From assembly GCA_963735045.1 (NCBI GenBank), contig CAVTIZ010000003.1, forward strand, positions 62,001-126,000: a stretch of DNA of 64,000 bases, read 5' to 3'. Both the position numbers and the translations under genes were made by a program. Origin of the DNA: Salsipaludibacter sp963735045. GTDB taxonomy: Bacteria > Actinomycetota > Nitriliruptoria > Nitriliruptorales > Nitriliruptoraceae. The first letter of the stretch is position 1. Each line of letters begins with the position of its first letter. The notes beneath the pieces were generated by a model. The model ran no database searches, had not been told where the DNA came from, and worked only from the letters and a program-made list of their open reading frames with translations. Shown in pieces: positions 18,076-27,932 of the stretch.

Positions 18076-19260
18076 ATGGCCACCAGTTCCTGCCCCGCCT
18101 GCGGCGGCTCGCTGGATGTCCCCTTCCACGTCACGGAGGGGGTGCCCGCCAACAGCTGCCTGCTGCTGGAGTCCGCCGACGAGGCCCGTACGTTCCCGCG
18201 TGGTCGGCTCGAGCTGGCGCGCTGTCAGGCGTGCGGCTTCGTCACCAACGTGGACTTCGACCCCGCCCTGACGGAGTACTCCGACCGCTACGAGGAGACC
18301 CAGGCCTACTCGGCCCGGTTCGTCGACTTCGGCCGGTCGCTGGCCAAGGAGTGGGTCGAGCGCCATGACCTGCACGGGGCCGAGGTCGTCGAGATCGGCT
18401 GCGGCAAGGGCGAGTTCCTGGCCTGGATGGCCGAGGCCGGGATCGGCCACGGGCTGGGCATCGACCCGGGCGTGCACCCCGAGCGGCTGTCGGACGAGGC
18501 GCTGGCGAAGCTGGACTTCGACGCGGACTTCTACGGCCCCCAGCACGCCGACCTGCGCCCCGACGCGGTGGTGTGCCGTCACACCCTGGAACACATCGCG
18601 CCGGTGCGCGACTTCCTGGTGGAGCTGCGCGCCAACCTCGGTGACGCCACCGACACCGCCGTGCTCTTCGAGCTGCCCGACTCCATGCGCGTGTTCGAGG
18701 AGGCGGCCTTCTGGGACACCTACCACGAGCACTGCTCGTACTTCACCATGGGGTCGCTGGTGCGGCTGTTCACCGCGACCGGCTTCGACGTCGACCGGGT
18801 CGAGCTGGCCTACGACGACCAGTACATCCTGCTGGAGGGCCACCCGTCGGCCAACGAGGTCGGCAGCGACAACACCGGCATCGACGACGACCGCGAGCGC
18901 ATCCGTGCCGGGGTCGAGACCTTCGAGCGCGAGGTGTCCGAGACCCTGTCGCACTGGCGTGACGAGATCACCGCGGTCAACGAGCGCGGCGGCAACGTCG
19001 TGCTGTGGGGTGGCGGGTCCAAGGCCGTGGCGTTCCTGACCGGTGTCGGCCTGGGTGACGAGGTCGCCGGCGCCGCCGACATCAACCCGCACAAGCACGG
19101 GCGCTACATCGCCGGGACCGGGCACGTCGTGTTGGACCCGGCCGAGCTGACCGCGCTCGCCCCGGAGCTGGTGATCGCCATGAACCCGGTCTACCTCGAC
19201 GAGATCGGTCGCGACCTGGCCGACCTCGGCCTCGACGATGCGCGACTGGTGGCGGTGTAG
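18076..19260 (+). CDS. SAM-dependent C-methyltransferase (sugar methyltransferase type)
   Basis: 394 residues with the three-part layout of deoxysugar C-methyltransferases. It has an N-terminal zinc-binding region (CPACGG near residue 6 and CQACGF further on), a Rossmann methyltransferase core (VVEIGCGKGEFLAWM), and a C-terminal domain with VLWGGGSKAVAFL and NPHKHGRYIAGTGH. YHEHCSYFTMGSL is a family hallmark. Two homologues lie at 42730-43900 and 43897-45145. It stands first in the polysaccharide locus; its stop abuts the GTG of the Wzz-like gene. It probably adds a methyl branch to a nucleotide sugar; the exact substrate is unknown. Confidence 0.85.
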   Translation: MATSSCPACGGSLDVPFHVTEGVPANSCLLLESADEARTFPRGRLELARCQACGFVTNVDFDPALTEYSDRYEETQAYSARFVDFGRSLAKEWVERHDLHGAEVVEIGCGKGEFLAWMAEAGIGHGLGIDPGVHPERLSDEALAKLDFDADFYGPQHADLRPDAVVCRHTLEHIAPVRDFLVELRANLGDATDTAVLFELPDSMRVFEEAAFWDTYHEHCSYFTMGSLVRLFTATGFDVDRVELAYDDQYILLEGHPSANEVGSDNTGIDDDRERIRAGVETFEREVSETLSHWRDEITAVNERGGNVVLWGGGSKAVAFLTGVGLGDEVAGAADINPHKHGRYIAGTGHVVLDPAELTALAPELVIAMNPVYLDEIGRDLADLGLDDARLVAV

Positions 19261-20327
19261 GTGGACCTGCTCGCGGTCATCCAGGTCCTGGCCCGTCGGT
19301 GGCAGGTGATCGTGCCGGTCATTGTGGTCTCATTGGGCCTGGCGGCGTTGGTCCAGAGCACCGCGCAGAGCGAGTACCAGGCCGACGGGTACGTCGTCTT
19401 GGACAGCAGCTCGCCTGAGGTCTCTCCGGAGACGCCGAGCGACCTTGATCCGGTCGCCCTGTCCCAGCAGCTCGAGTTCGACGATGGGCTCCCCCACGAG
19501 GTCACCGTCCAACTGCTGGGTGGGTCGAACTACATCATTGAGGCCACGGCCGAAACGCCGAACTGGCCGCCGAGGACGCGTCGACCTTCCTCGACCTGCT
19601 GCGAAGCCGGATCGCCGCGACCCAGGTCGCCGAGGACGTGCCCGCCAGCGAGATCCTGGAGCTGCGCCAGATCAGCGCCTCGGTGGTCACCGAGGTCCTG
19701 GAGGACGGCTCTTGGTCGGCCAGCGTTACCGCGTTCCTCAACAACCCGGTGGACGGCAGCACCAACCCATACCAGCCCAATGCCGCGACGGGACGGTTGC
19801 TGGAGGTCGCCACCAGCGGCGACGCCGGGCGGGTCGAGATGGCCGAGCGTGTCGGGGACGACGTGGCCTACTCCATCACGCAGACGGCCCGGGACGCGGC
19901 CCCGCTCCTGCGCATCGTCACCATCGGTACCGACCCCGAGCAGGTCATCCAGGCCTTCTACGAGGTGCACGACCTCATGTCCGAGGAACTGGACCGACGG
20001 CAGGACGACGCCGACGTGAGCCCGGAGGAGCGCCTCAGCGTGGAAATCGTCGACGCGCCGGTGGGGGTGTTCGACCTCAGCCCGCCTGTGGACCGTGCCG
20101 CATTTGGCGTGGTCTTGCTCGGGGGCGCGTTGGCGTTCGGCCTGGCGCTCGTCGCCGAGAGCATCAGCAATCGCCGCCGCATGCGCACGAAGCGGATGCT
20201 GGCAGTTCTCGACGAGCGGCCGAGGCGCGCCACGGAGAGTCCCTCGTGGGACGCACCGGCTGGCCCAGATGCGGGTCCGGACGACCGCACGACGACCGAC
20301 GACCGGCAGAAGGTGCCAAGCAGGTAA
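19261..20327 (+). CDS. Wzz-like polysaccharide chain-length protein (frameshift near 19557)
   Basis: Starts at a GTG directly after the methyltransferase stop. An N-terminal membrane segment (VIVPVIVVSLGLAALV) and a C-terminal one (AFGVVLLGGALAFGLALVAES) flank an extracytoplasmic region, the layout of Wzz/chain-length determinants. The first frame breaks near 19555-19558 at GAAACGCCGAACTGG. Inserting one base gives ELAAEDASTFLDLLRSRI and joins smoothly to the second frame (SEILELRQISASVV) through to 20327. The repaired length is about 355 residues. It is paralogous to the product of 21809-23149, sharing GRLL and RDAAPLL. No Walker motifs, so there is no kinase domain. Confidence 0.7.
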
Positions 20328-20356
20328 CGCCGCGCTTCGGGCCTGTTGTGGGTTCT

Positions 20357-21490
20357 TCAGGTGGCCGCGAGCTCGACGGCAGCTGCGACCTCGCGCGCCG
20401 CGCGATCCCACGAGTAGTGGTCTCTGGCGGCGGGCGCAGCAGCCCGGGTCCGGGCGCGCATGGTCTCGTCGTCGCACGCGAGGGCGATGGCTTCAGCCAC
20501 CTCGTACGACCCACCGGCCGGGGGGACGAGACGCCCTGTCTGACCGTCGTCGATGATCTCGGGCATCGCCTGGATCCCGCGGCCCACACACGGAAGCCCC
20601 CACGACAGGGCCTCGGCGAATGCGATCCCAAAGGCTTCGAATCGTGACGGCATCACGAAGAGGTCATGGCTCGCCAACAGCCTGCGAACCCCGGACATGT
20701 CGAGGTTGCCATGGAAGGTGACCCCCTCCGGTGGTGGCTCGTCCATCGGCCACGTACGCGGGCCGGCCACGGACAGGTGGAGGTCCGGATGGCTGGAGCG
20801 TCGGAGCTGACGCACCGCCTCGACCACTTGGTCGCCGCCCTTGCGGTGGAAGTCCCGTCCGATGAAGAGCAGCCGTTTGGGTCCGTCGCGAGGTGCATCC
20901 GCCACGACCGCATCAAGCTCCTCGGAGCTGGGCACGGCGTTGGCCCCCGGGTTGACCACCGCGACCTGTTCGTCCGGCAATCCGCTGTCGGCAACGAGCG
21001 AGTCGGCGAACCACCGGCTCATCGCCAGCACCGTGGCGGCACGTTCGTAGATGCCGTGCTGCCGTCGTCGTCGTTGCGCCACGGTGCGACCGGTCAGCGC
21101 GGCGAACTGGTCGCGCATCCCCGGGTTGCCCGACAATCGGAGCAGCAGGTCATAGCTGAGGTCTTGGTAGACCAGGAACGGACGATCGAAGGAGGTCAGG
21201 TCGCCCACCTGGAGGACAACGTCGCAGCGGCCCTGGGCCGATCGGAGGGTGCGTGCGACGATCATGTCGGTGGCGCGGGCCTGCCGCCATGTCGACCGCC
21301 ACCGCCCGCCACGTCGACGTGCGTGGAGGGCGCGCAGTGAGTGTCGGACCCCCGCGGGTAGTTGCACACCGAGGTCGATGACCTCTTGGCGGGCCTGCAG
21401 GGCGGCGCGTAGGTGCCACGGAGTATGCGACCACGTGGGCGGAGCCGGGCGCTCCCAGTGGCAGGCGAAGCCGAGGCGTGTCGTGGTCAT
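20357..21490 (-). CDS. Glycosyltransferase family 4 (GT-B fold)
   Basis: 377 residues. The N-terminal half binds the acceptor and the C-terminal half the nucleotide sugar. RLLFIGRDFHRKGGDQVVEA and the E-x7-E region (SRFEAFGIAFAEALSWGLP) are standard GT4 signatures. VLAMSRWFADSLV and VVNPGANAV also fit. Start ATG 21490 follows GAGGGGAAGC. It is the only minus-strand gene between the two Wzz-like genes and is intact. Donor and acceptor sugars are unknown; a role in building the locus polysaccharide is inferred from context. Confidence 0.88.
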   Translation of the reverse strand: MTTTRLGFACHWERPAPPTWSHTPWHLRAALQARQEVIDLGVQLPAGVRHSLRALHARRRGGRWRSTWRQARATDMIVARTLRSAQGRCDVVLQVGDLTSFDRPFLVYQDLSYDLLLRLSGNPGMRDQFAALTGRTVAQRRRRQHGIYERAATVLAMSRWFADSLVADSGLPDEQVAVVNPGANAVPSSEELDAVVADAPRDGPKRLLFIGRDFHRKGGDQVVEAVRQLRRSSHPDLHLSVAGPRTWPMDEPPPEGVTFHGNLDMSGVRRLLASHDLFVMPSRFEAFGIAFAEALSWGLPCVGRGIQAMPEIIDDGQTGRLVPPAGGSYEVAEAIALACDDETMRARTRAAAPAARDHYSWDRAAREVAAAVELAAT

Positions 21491-21808
21491 GCTCGCTTCC
21501 CCTCGTCGCGGGCACCATAGCCCGGGAGCCAGCTGGGACTCAGGGCCGGGATCCCGCGGCGCGCTAGAGGGACTCCGGTCACCCCCTGCGTACGTGTCCG
21601 CGGCGTACAATGACCACTGCGGCTGGATGCGGGCGTCAGCCATCGGGTCCGTCGTCTGCCGCGCCCGGCCGGTCCCGGCCCATGGCGATCGGCCGGGCCG
21701 TTCAAGTGATTCGGGCTAGGGAGCCTGCTGCAGTAGGCCCCACCCGAGGGCTCCTGCCAAGGACGCCCCGCATGATCATTCAAACGATCCCGAGTGCAGG
21801 AAATTCGA
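21491..21808. other. Divergent intergenic region between GT4 and the second Wzz-like gene
   Basis: 318 bases with no gene. It contains a TACAAT -10-like hexamer (21606), a possible hairpin (CCCGGCC and GGCCGGG near 21670-21700), and a second pair, GGAGCC and GGCTCC, around 21719-21752. It probably carries promoters for both directions. Confidence 0.5.
21606..21611 (+). promoter_or_regulatory. Putative -10 element TACAAT
   Basis: TACAAT is close to the TATAAT consensus and stands out in this GC-rich spacer. It lies about 200 bases upstream of the second Wzz-like gene, implying a long leader if used. No clear -35. Confidence 0.35.
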
Positions 21809-23149
21809 GTGGACCTCTTCGCCATCGGGCGCCTGCTCTTGAGGCGCTGGGCCGTCGTGATCCCCGTCATGGTCTTGACGGTGCTCGCGGCGCTGTTCCT
21901 GCATGTCCGGACGCCCGGTGAGTACGAGGCCCGCGGCTACGTCCTTCTCGAGAGCCCGCAGCAGACCCGCCAGGACGGCGAAGCCCCACGCGTCGACCCC
22001 CTCGACCTGTCCGAGACCGTCGAGATGTTCTCCTCGGGGTCGGACAGCAGCCTCACGCTTGCCCGGCTGGGCGGCGACAACTACTCGCTGTCCGCGGTCG
22101 CGGGCTCGGCGGACGCGGCCGTCGAGGATACGCGTGCCGGTCTCGAGGCACTCGACGAAGCGGCCGTGGCCCTCCAGGAGGCCAACGGCGTTCCGGACGA
22201 GGAGCGCATCCGGCTGCGTCGCACGAGCCCGCAGATCTTCGCCGAGGACCAGGGCGAGGGTCGGTTCGTGGCCACCACGACCCTGGTCGTGGACGATCCC
22301 GCACTGACCCTTGAGAACCCGTACCCGGCGTCGGTGGCCACGGGGCGCCTCTTGCAGATCGCCATCACGTCGGACGCCGCTCGGGTCGACGTGGGCCAGG
22401 AGCTGGGCGGTCGGGTCACCTACGACGTTGGACAGAACCCTCGCGATGCGGCTCCGCTGCTGGAGGTTGTGGTGACGGCGCCGCAGCCCGGGCCGGCCGT
22501 CGAGGGGTTCGACGTCGTCGTGGAACGGATGGAGGAGGACCTCCAGGCCCGCCAGGACGAGGCCGGCGTTTGAGGAGCCAGCGCGTGAGCGTCAGTGCCC
22601 TGTCGGCCCCGATGGAGGCCGTCGACGTCGCACCGCCGGTGGCCCGCCCGGTGATTGCCGTGCTGGGCCTCGGTGGCGTCATCGCGATCGCCGGTGCACT
22701 CTGGGTGGATCGGCGCAACGGCGGGTCCACGCGACGGAGCCGTCGAGCGGACCGCCAGCGTGTCGTTCTTGACGCAATCGACAAGGGTGACGGAGGCCGG
22801 TCACCCCTCCCGCGAGGATCCCTCGGCGGCGTCCGACCAAGCCGTACCGGTCGGGGCGACGGGTCCATCGGTGGAGGCGGCGTCGACGACCCGGTCCGAT
22901 GGCGAGCCGACGGGGATGGACACTGGGCCGCCGCCCCCACCCGCGTGGCCATCGGATCGTCCGGTGTCGTCGCCTGTACTCGCCGAGAAGCTGCGGCGGG
23001 CGCAGGAGGCCGCCGGTAAGGGACCTGGTCCCGACCACCGCGGCGACGCGGAGTCGCGGGCGCGCGGCGAGCAGGTCGGCAACGGCTCCGGCCCGTCGCG
23101 ACTCGACCCCTCGCGCCAGGACGTGCAGCACCCGGCTGAACGGCGCTGA
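21809..23149 (+). CDS. Second Wzz-like chain-length protein (frameshifts near 22571 and 22790)
   Basis: GTG 21809, preceded by CAGGAAA, gives VDLFAIGRLLLRRWAVV, matching the start of the paralogue at 19261. The first frame ends with QARQDEAGV at TGA 22573. Reading on after a one-base insertion gives RSQRVSVSALSAPMEAVD, which aligns without gaps to the same region of the paralogue. That recovers the C-terminal membrane segment (VIAVLGLGGVIAIAGALWV). A further frame change near 22790 recovers a Pro-rich tail with EKLRRAQEAAGK ending at 23149, one base before the next gene. A separate short gene starting at 22585 is the alternative. Confidence 0.65.
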
Positions 23150-23150
23150 G

Positions 23151-24599
23151 GTGGCGGCTGGCGGATTGGCGGCCACCGGTGGTGCGATGACCTTGGACCC
23201 TGACGGCATCACCGATCGCACCGGGCTCGACGCCACGACCTACCTGACGGTGCTGCTGGTCTTCCTCTATGGGGTCTCGGCCCGCCAGGTCGTCGCACCG
23301 CTGGGCGCCATCGGGACCCCTGCACTCCTGCTGGCCGGTGCCGGCGGGGTGATCTGGTTGGCGTCACGCGTGATCCCCCAGGCGCAGGTGCCCACGACCG
23401 GCCCCCAGCCCCTCAAGGTCGCCCTGTTTGCCTACGTGTGGTACGAGTTCGCCGTCATCGTGGCCGCCCACACGCGGCCCCTGACCGCGCTCGAGCAGAG
23501 CAGTTCGGCACGGGCGGCGATCACCATGACCGCCATGGTCGGGGTCAGCCTGGTCGTGATGGACGGCATCCAGTCGCTCGAACGGCTCGACACGTTCCTG
23601 CGCCGCCTCACCCTGGCGGCGGCATTCATGGCGTTCATCGGCCTCCTGCAGTTCTTCACCGGCTCCCCTTTCGAGTTCCGTCTGCCGGGCCTGGTCTACA
23701 ACCAGGATCCCGGGACGATCAACATGCGGTCGGTCTTCAACCGTCCGAAGGGGACAGCACTGCACGCCATCGAGTTCGGCGTGGTGCTCGGCGCGCTGCT
23801 CCCCCTCGCGGTGCACTACGCCGTGGAGTGGCCGGCCAAGGGCGGTCGCAAGCAGGCGTCGGTGATCGCGGCCGTACTGGTCGGCTTCGCCGTGCCGCTG
23901 TCGATCTCGCGCTCGGCGATCGTCGCGGTGGCGGCGGCGCTGTTCGTGCTGTGGATCGGCTGGAACCGCAAGCGGCGGATCGAGGGTGCGATCGTGGGCG
24001 TCATCATCCTGCCGGTGCTGTGGCTGGGCGTGCCGGGCCTGCTGGGAACCTTCCAGAGCATGTTCACCTCCTTCGAGCAAGACCCCAGCATCACCGCCCG
24101 TGTGGACCGCATTCCCACGATCATGCGCCTCATCGGGGAACGCCCATGGTTCGGACGTGGGGCGGGCACCTTCACCATGGAGGAGGGGATGCTGCTCGAC
24201 AACCAGGTGTGGGGCACGATCCTGTCGTCCGGGGTGATCGGTCTGGCGCTGATGCTGGCCGTGATCGTCCTTGCCGTGGTGATGGCCATCACCAGCCAGC
24301 ACCATGAGTATGCGACGCCGGTCACGCGCAATCTCGGGTTCGCCATCGCGGCTGGGATCGTGGCGCTCACGGTCAGTTTCGCGACCTTCGACGCGTTGTT
24401 CTTCAAGATCCTGCACACCACGTTGTTCCTCCTGATTGGGGCGGCTGGAGCGCTGTGGCGGCTGACCAGGACGCCTTCTGGCGGTCCGGCCACGGGTGTC
24501 AACACCGATGCGGAGAACCAGGCCTCGTCGTCCGGCGACGGGCCTGGGGTCAGGGTTTCGGACCACCACCTCCCTCACGGTCGGCACACCAGGGCCTGA
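23151..24599 (+). CDS. O-antigen ligase / polysaccharide polymerase-like membrane protein
   Basis: 482 residues if GTG 23151 is used; ATG 23187 is an alternative. About ten membrane segments surround the Wzy_C/RfaL-type extracytoplasmic loop, in which ERPWFGRGAGTFTMEEG is the conserved catalytic-loop pattern. NRPKGTALHAIEFGVVLG and SISRSAIVAV also fit the family. It would polymerise repeat units or ligate glycans outside the membrane, working with the Wzz-like proteins just upstream and the Wzx-type flippase at 37-39 kb. It is intact, with one base separating it from the preceding frame. Confidence 0.82.
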   Translation: MAAGGLAATGGAMTLDPDGITDRTGLDATTYLTVLLVFLYGVSARQVVAPLGAIGTPALLLAGAGGVIWLASRVIPQAQVPTTGPQPLKVALFAYVWYEFAVIVAAHTRPLTALEQSSSARAAITMTAMVGVSLVVMDGIQSLERLDTFLRRLTLAAAFMAFIGLLQFFTGSPFEFRLPGLVYNQDPGTINMRSVFNRPKGTALHAIEFGVVLGALLPLAVHYAVEWPAKGGRKQASVIAAVLVGFAVPLSISRSAIVAVAAALFVLWIGWNRKRRIEGAIVGVIILPVLWLGVPGLLGTFQSMFTSFEQDPSITARVDRIPTIMRLIGERPWFGRGAGTFTMEEGMLLDNQVWGTILSSGVIGLALMLAVIVLAVVMAITSQHHEYATPVTRNLGFAIAAGIVALTVSFATFDALFFKILHTTLFLLIGAAGALWRLTRTPSGGPATGVNTDAENQASSSGDGPGVRVSDHHLPHGRHTRA

Positions 24600-24670
24600 C
24601 CGTGACTCTGGACCTAGGCAGAGGCGTCTTGAGTCCTACCAGAGCCACCTCTTTGACTGGCCTCCAGCCT

Positions 24671-24676
24671 TATACT
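24671..24676 (+). promoter_or_regulatory. Putative -10 element TATACT
   Basis: TATACT, close to TATAAT, lies about 210 bases before the secreted-protein gene and upstream of the candidate riboswitch. TTGACT occurs at 24653-24658, but only 12 bases separate them, so the -35 assignment is doubtful. Confidence 0.4.
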
Positions 24677-24790
24677 GCGGAGGCGATCCGGGGAAAGTCA
24701 GGGCGCACGCGGCCATGAGGCATGCTCGGTCCGGCTGATTGGGACCACCTGTCTCAGGGAGGGGGGTCCGTGCCTCTCGGCTTCGCAGTC

Positions 24791-24879
24791 GGGTCACAAC
24801 AGGGCCACGCAACAGGATCTCGCGCACGAGCAGCCGACCGGAACGACTAGCCGGTCGGCGCCGGGTGCGAAACGGGGAG
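24791..24879 (+). promoter_or_regulatory. Candidate c-di-GMP-I (GEMM) riboswitch
   Basis: The leader contains GGGTCACAACAGGGCCACGC, then CAGCC leading into an 8-bp hairpin (CCGACCGG/CCGGTCGG around AACGACTAG), then GCCGGGTGCGAAACGGGG. The order of blocks and the closing GCCGGGT(T)GC(C)GAAACGGGG fit the c-di-GMP-I class, apart from apparent one-base losses like those in nearby genes. It sits 7 bases before the start of a secreted surface protein, a common target of this riboswitch. The assignment is by eye; a covariance-model search would settle it. Confidence 0.5.
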
Positions 24880-24885
24880 TTCCAG

Positions 24886-27840
24886 ATGGGTGCCGATCAC
24901 CAAGCCACGACCGCATTGGGCCGCGGACGCCACCTCCCTCGCCGATCCACGGCCGTCCTGCTCGTGGGCTTCCTCGTCGCGGCCGTGGTGGTGGCGCTGC
25001 CCAGTGCCGCCGCCACCGCGCTGACTTCTCGTCAACGTCGCCTGACAGCGTTTTCTGGACCTTGTCGTCGATCCGCTGGGCGACAGGCATCGCCCATGAC
25101 CGGCGCGATCCGCATCATCCTCATCCCCAAGAAGGTCGCAGACGCCGGGCTCTCGCGTCGTTCCGACCACGCCCGCGACTACTTCCAGGAGCATTGCCGA
25201 CGTCGGCTTCGATGTCGTCGTCAAGGTCGACGCCCCGGTAAAGAGACCACGCCGCGGAGTCGGCCTGCTGTTCCAGCGCAGTGGTCAGAGCGCCTCGTCT
25301 TCAAGCTGGCCATGGCCTGTACGCCCCAGGCTGTACATCAGCGACACCGACGGTGGCAGCTTCCAGCAGAGGTGGGAGTGGCACCATTGCCAGCGGCGAG
25401 AGCACGCTACTGCCTGCAGGATGCGGCGCATCGAGCTGCACATCAACAGCCTGGTGGTCGCCGAACAGAACAACTGGACGCGGGGAGCGTCGTTCCAACG
25501 AGGATGCAGGTCGGCACCATGGGTGTCTTCGCAAGCAACTCGCGCCGCCACATCGCCGCCGCCCGCAGCTCGACTCGATCAACTCTCGGTGATGAAGCGC
25601 GGGCGCCCGATCTACAGAACGAGGTCGGCGCGACGGCGTCAGGTGAGGCCGCGCGTAGCACGTCGTCGTCAGCGACGAGCAGGATTCCGGGCAGGAACGG
25701 CCAGGCCCAGCGCTGGGTCGACGCTGCTCGGCGACGTCGCCGATGCAAACGGCGTCGCGTGGCTTCCGCTATCGGCTCGACGGTGGGACCTGCCGTCGAC
25801 CTGGTGCTGGGACCCAGCAGGGTGCGCGACTTCCGATGCTCGCGCTCGCCGCCGCGGGCGACTTCGTAGGCGACATCGACTGCGACGACCTCCAGGACAG
25901 TCCCGACGCCGTCGAGGTGGTCGACGAGATCGACGGCCACGCAGACCGCGCCACGGTCCGCGTTCACGGTCACCAAGGAACTCGCCCGACCCGGGGCCCT
26001 GCCGCACGATGTCGACTCGTCGAGCCGCAACCTGCAAGGGGTGACCCAGGTGGTTGACGGCCACTGGGAGCGGACTCCCGACGGGGTGCGCACGGCGGAC
26101 CCGGTTACGATCGACTGCTCGACATCGGGGCCCAGGCTGAACAGGGGCCCCGAGGTTCATAAGAACACCGTAACCTTGCACAGCTTCAGGGTTGCGTCCC
26201 TCGAACCCCGCACACCGCATCCTCGTGCAGTGCGACAGACAAACAACCAGGTGGCCGCCGTGGGTCGGCCACCCCTCGGCGGGCCTGGCTGACGCCGACG
26301 AAGTCATCAGCTCCGGGGGGACTCCTGGAGGGACAGCGGCACGAAGTTCACGGCGACTAACCCTGGCTCGTCGAGCTCAGCGGCACGTACGTGGTCGGAG
26401 GTCCAAGTGGAGTCGCTCGAGGCGAGCCAGAGTGCCTTACCGCTGCAAGGGCGGCTCGCCGGCCGACAGGGGCCGAGCCTTGGCGTGGAACATGACTTCC
26501 ATCCCCCCCACCGGGGCGAGCAGCTCCATCGTCCTCGTCACCACTCATGCCGGACGCCGGCACCCAAGCGACATCACCATCACCAAGCCCGTGACCGACC
26601 CGCTCGCGATCCACGACGTCATCGTCACCCACCACCGCGGGCCCCGATCGCCACCATCCAGTCAACAGCCGACAACCACCACCTCCACCGTGGACTACGG
26701 CACGGCAGACGCCCACGAGGCCGGAACCGTCGAGGACACCGATCTTCGTCACGTCCCACAGCGTGCGCGCTTCGAGAGCTTGGCGCCGGACACCACCTAC
26801 CCCATTACCATCGTCACCAGCACTGACGGCGATGAGCAACAAGGCCTGGACGACGGACGCCGGCCTTCGGCGCCGGAGCCCCAACCAGTTGACCACGATC
26901 GACATATCGTCCGCGACGAACAGGTCGTGCGCCAGCCCGCACGCGCCCAGCGCCTGGCGAACGTGCTCGGCAGCGTCTCGGATGACGACGGTGGCGTCTG
27001 TCGCTCGCCTGGTGCCGAGCTGAACAGCAGGTCGCCCGCGCGACCTGAAGGTCGCAGATTCCAGCCCTTGCGTTGGAGGGCCAGAGCATGCAGCGACTGC
27101 AGCGTCGAGGTTGACGTCGACGACTTCGGTCGGCGGGACACCGTCGAGCTGCGCGCTACAGACCAGGGCGGGGCGGTCAACCGAGCATCACCCTGTCCGG
27201 CGAACTTCAGCATGTTGGCACGCTCGCCTTGCCCTACGCCCTTGACTCAGCCGCAGGTGAAGTTTGGCAATATCGCCCACGTGTCCGACGGACTGTGAGA
27301 CAGTGCCAATCGAGCGCCACGATCGTCGACTCGGCTCCGACCCGCACGATCGCTGTCGGGCGACGTCGCATCACCAGACAGACGAAGTCCCAGTGCCGGT
27401 CACCGTGCGTCCCCTTGGACCAGACGCGGAGAACCCCACCAGAGCAGCGAACCCCTGGTGGGGTAAAGAACTGCGCTCGCAGGGCCGCTCAGAAGCGCAC
27501 AGCCGCACATCAACTCCTACCCAGTCGTCGTTATCCATGGCATCGATGAAGGTACGACAGCAACTCAGGCTCAGCGGCAACGATGAGCGCCTTCCGTTCG
27601 TGCGCAACGACCGCACCGAGATGGAGTTCGGAACAACAACGTGTTCAAGGCCAGAATTCAAGTCGACGTTCACCAGTGACGTATACCAATACGAGTTCTC
27701 GAGCGCGGATGAAGCGGAACCATCGAACTCGACACTCAAGATCACCGAGGAGAACGACCTTACAATGATGCATGTTGCTGATCGACCGCCGCATCGACGC
27801 AACCTTCGGCGATGTCACCGTCTCACCGCTCGGGACCTGA
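24886..27840 (+). pseudogene. Secreted lectin-like/fibronectin-like surface protein, broken by many indels
   Basis: ATG 24886 begins a clear signal peptide (STAVLLVGFLVAAVVVALP, then SAAATA). No frame stays open after it, but fragments in successive frames fit one long protein. They show a concanavalin-like DUF1349-type domain (TLVVDPLGD, then VGTMGVFASNSR, then DEARAPDLQNEVG) and a DVADANGVAWL/YRLDGGT module. They also show a fibronectin III-like stretch (STVDYGTADAHEAGTVEDT, FESLAPDTTYPITIV), a second copy of the module (NVLGSVSDDDG), and a lamin-G-like end finishing DATFGDVTVSPLGT at TGA 27840. At least ten frame changes are needed. Base composition is less GC-rich than the flanks. Either a decayed gene or badly called sequence. 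Confidence 0.6.
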
Positions 27841-27932
27841 GGATCACCGCGCAGCTCGGGACGGCGCCGTTCCAGCGCCCCGAGCGATCGGCGCGCATCC
27901 AGCCGCACTACCGGGCCATGTTCGATGGGGGC

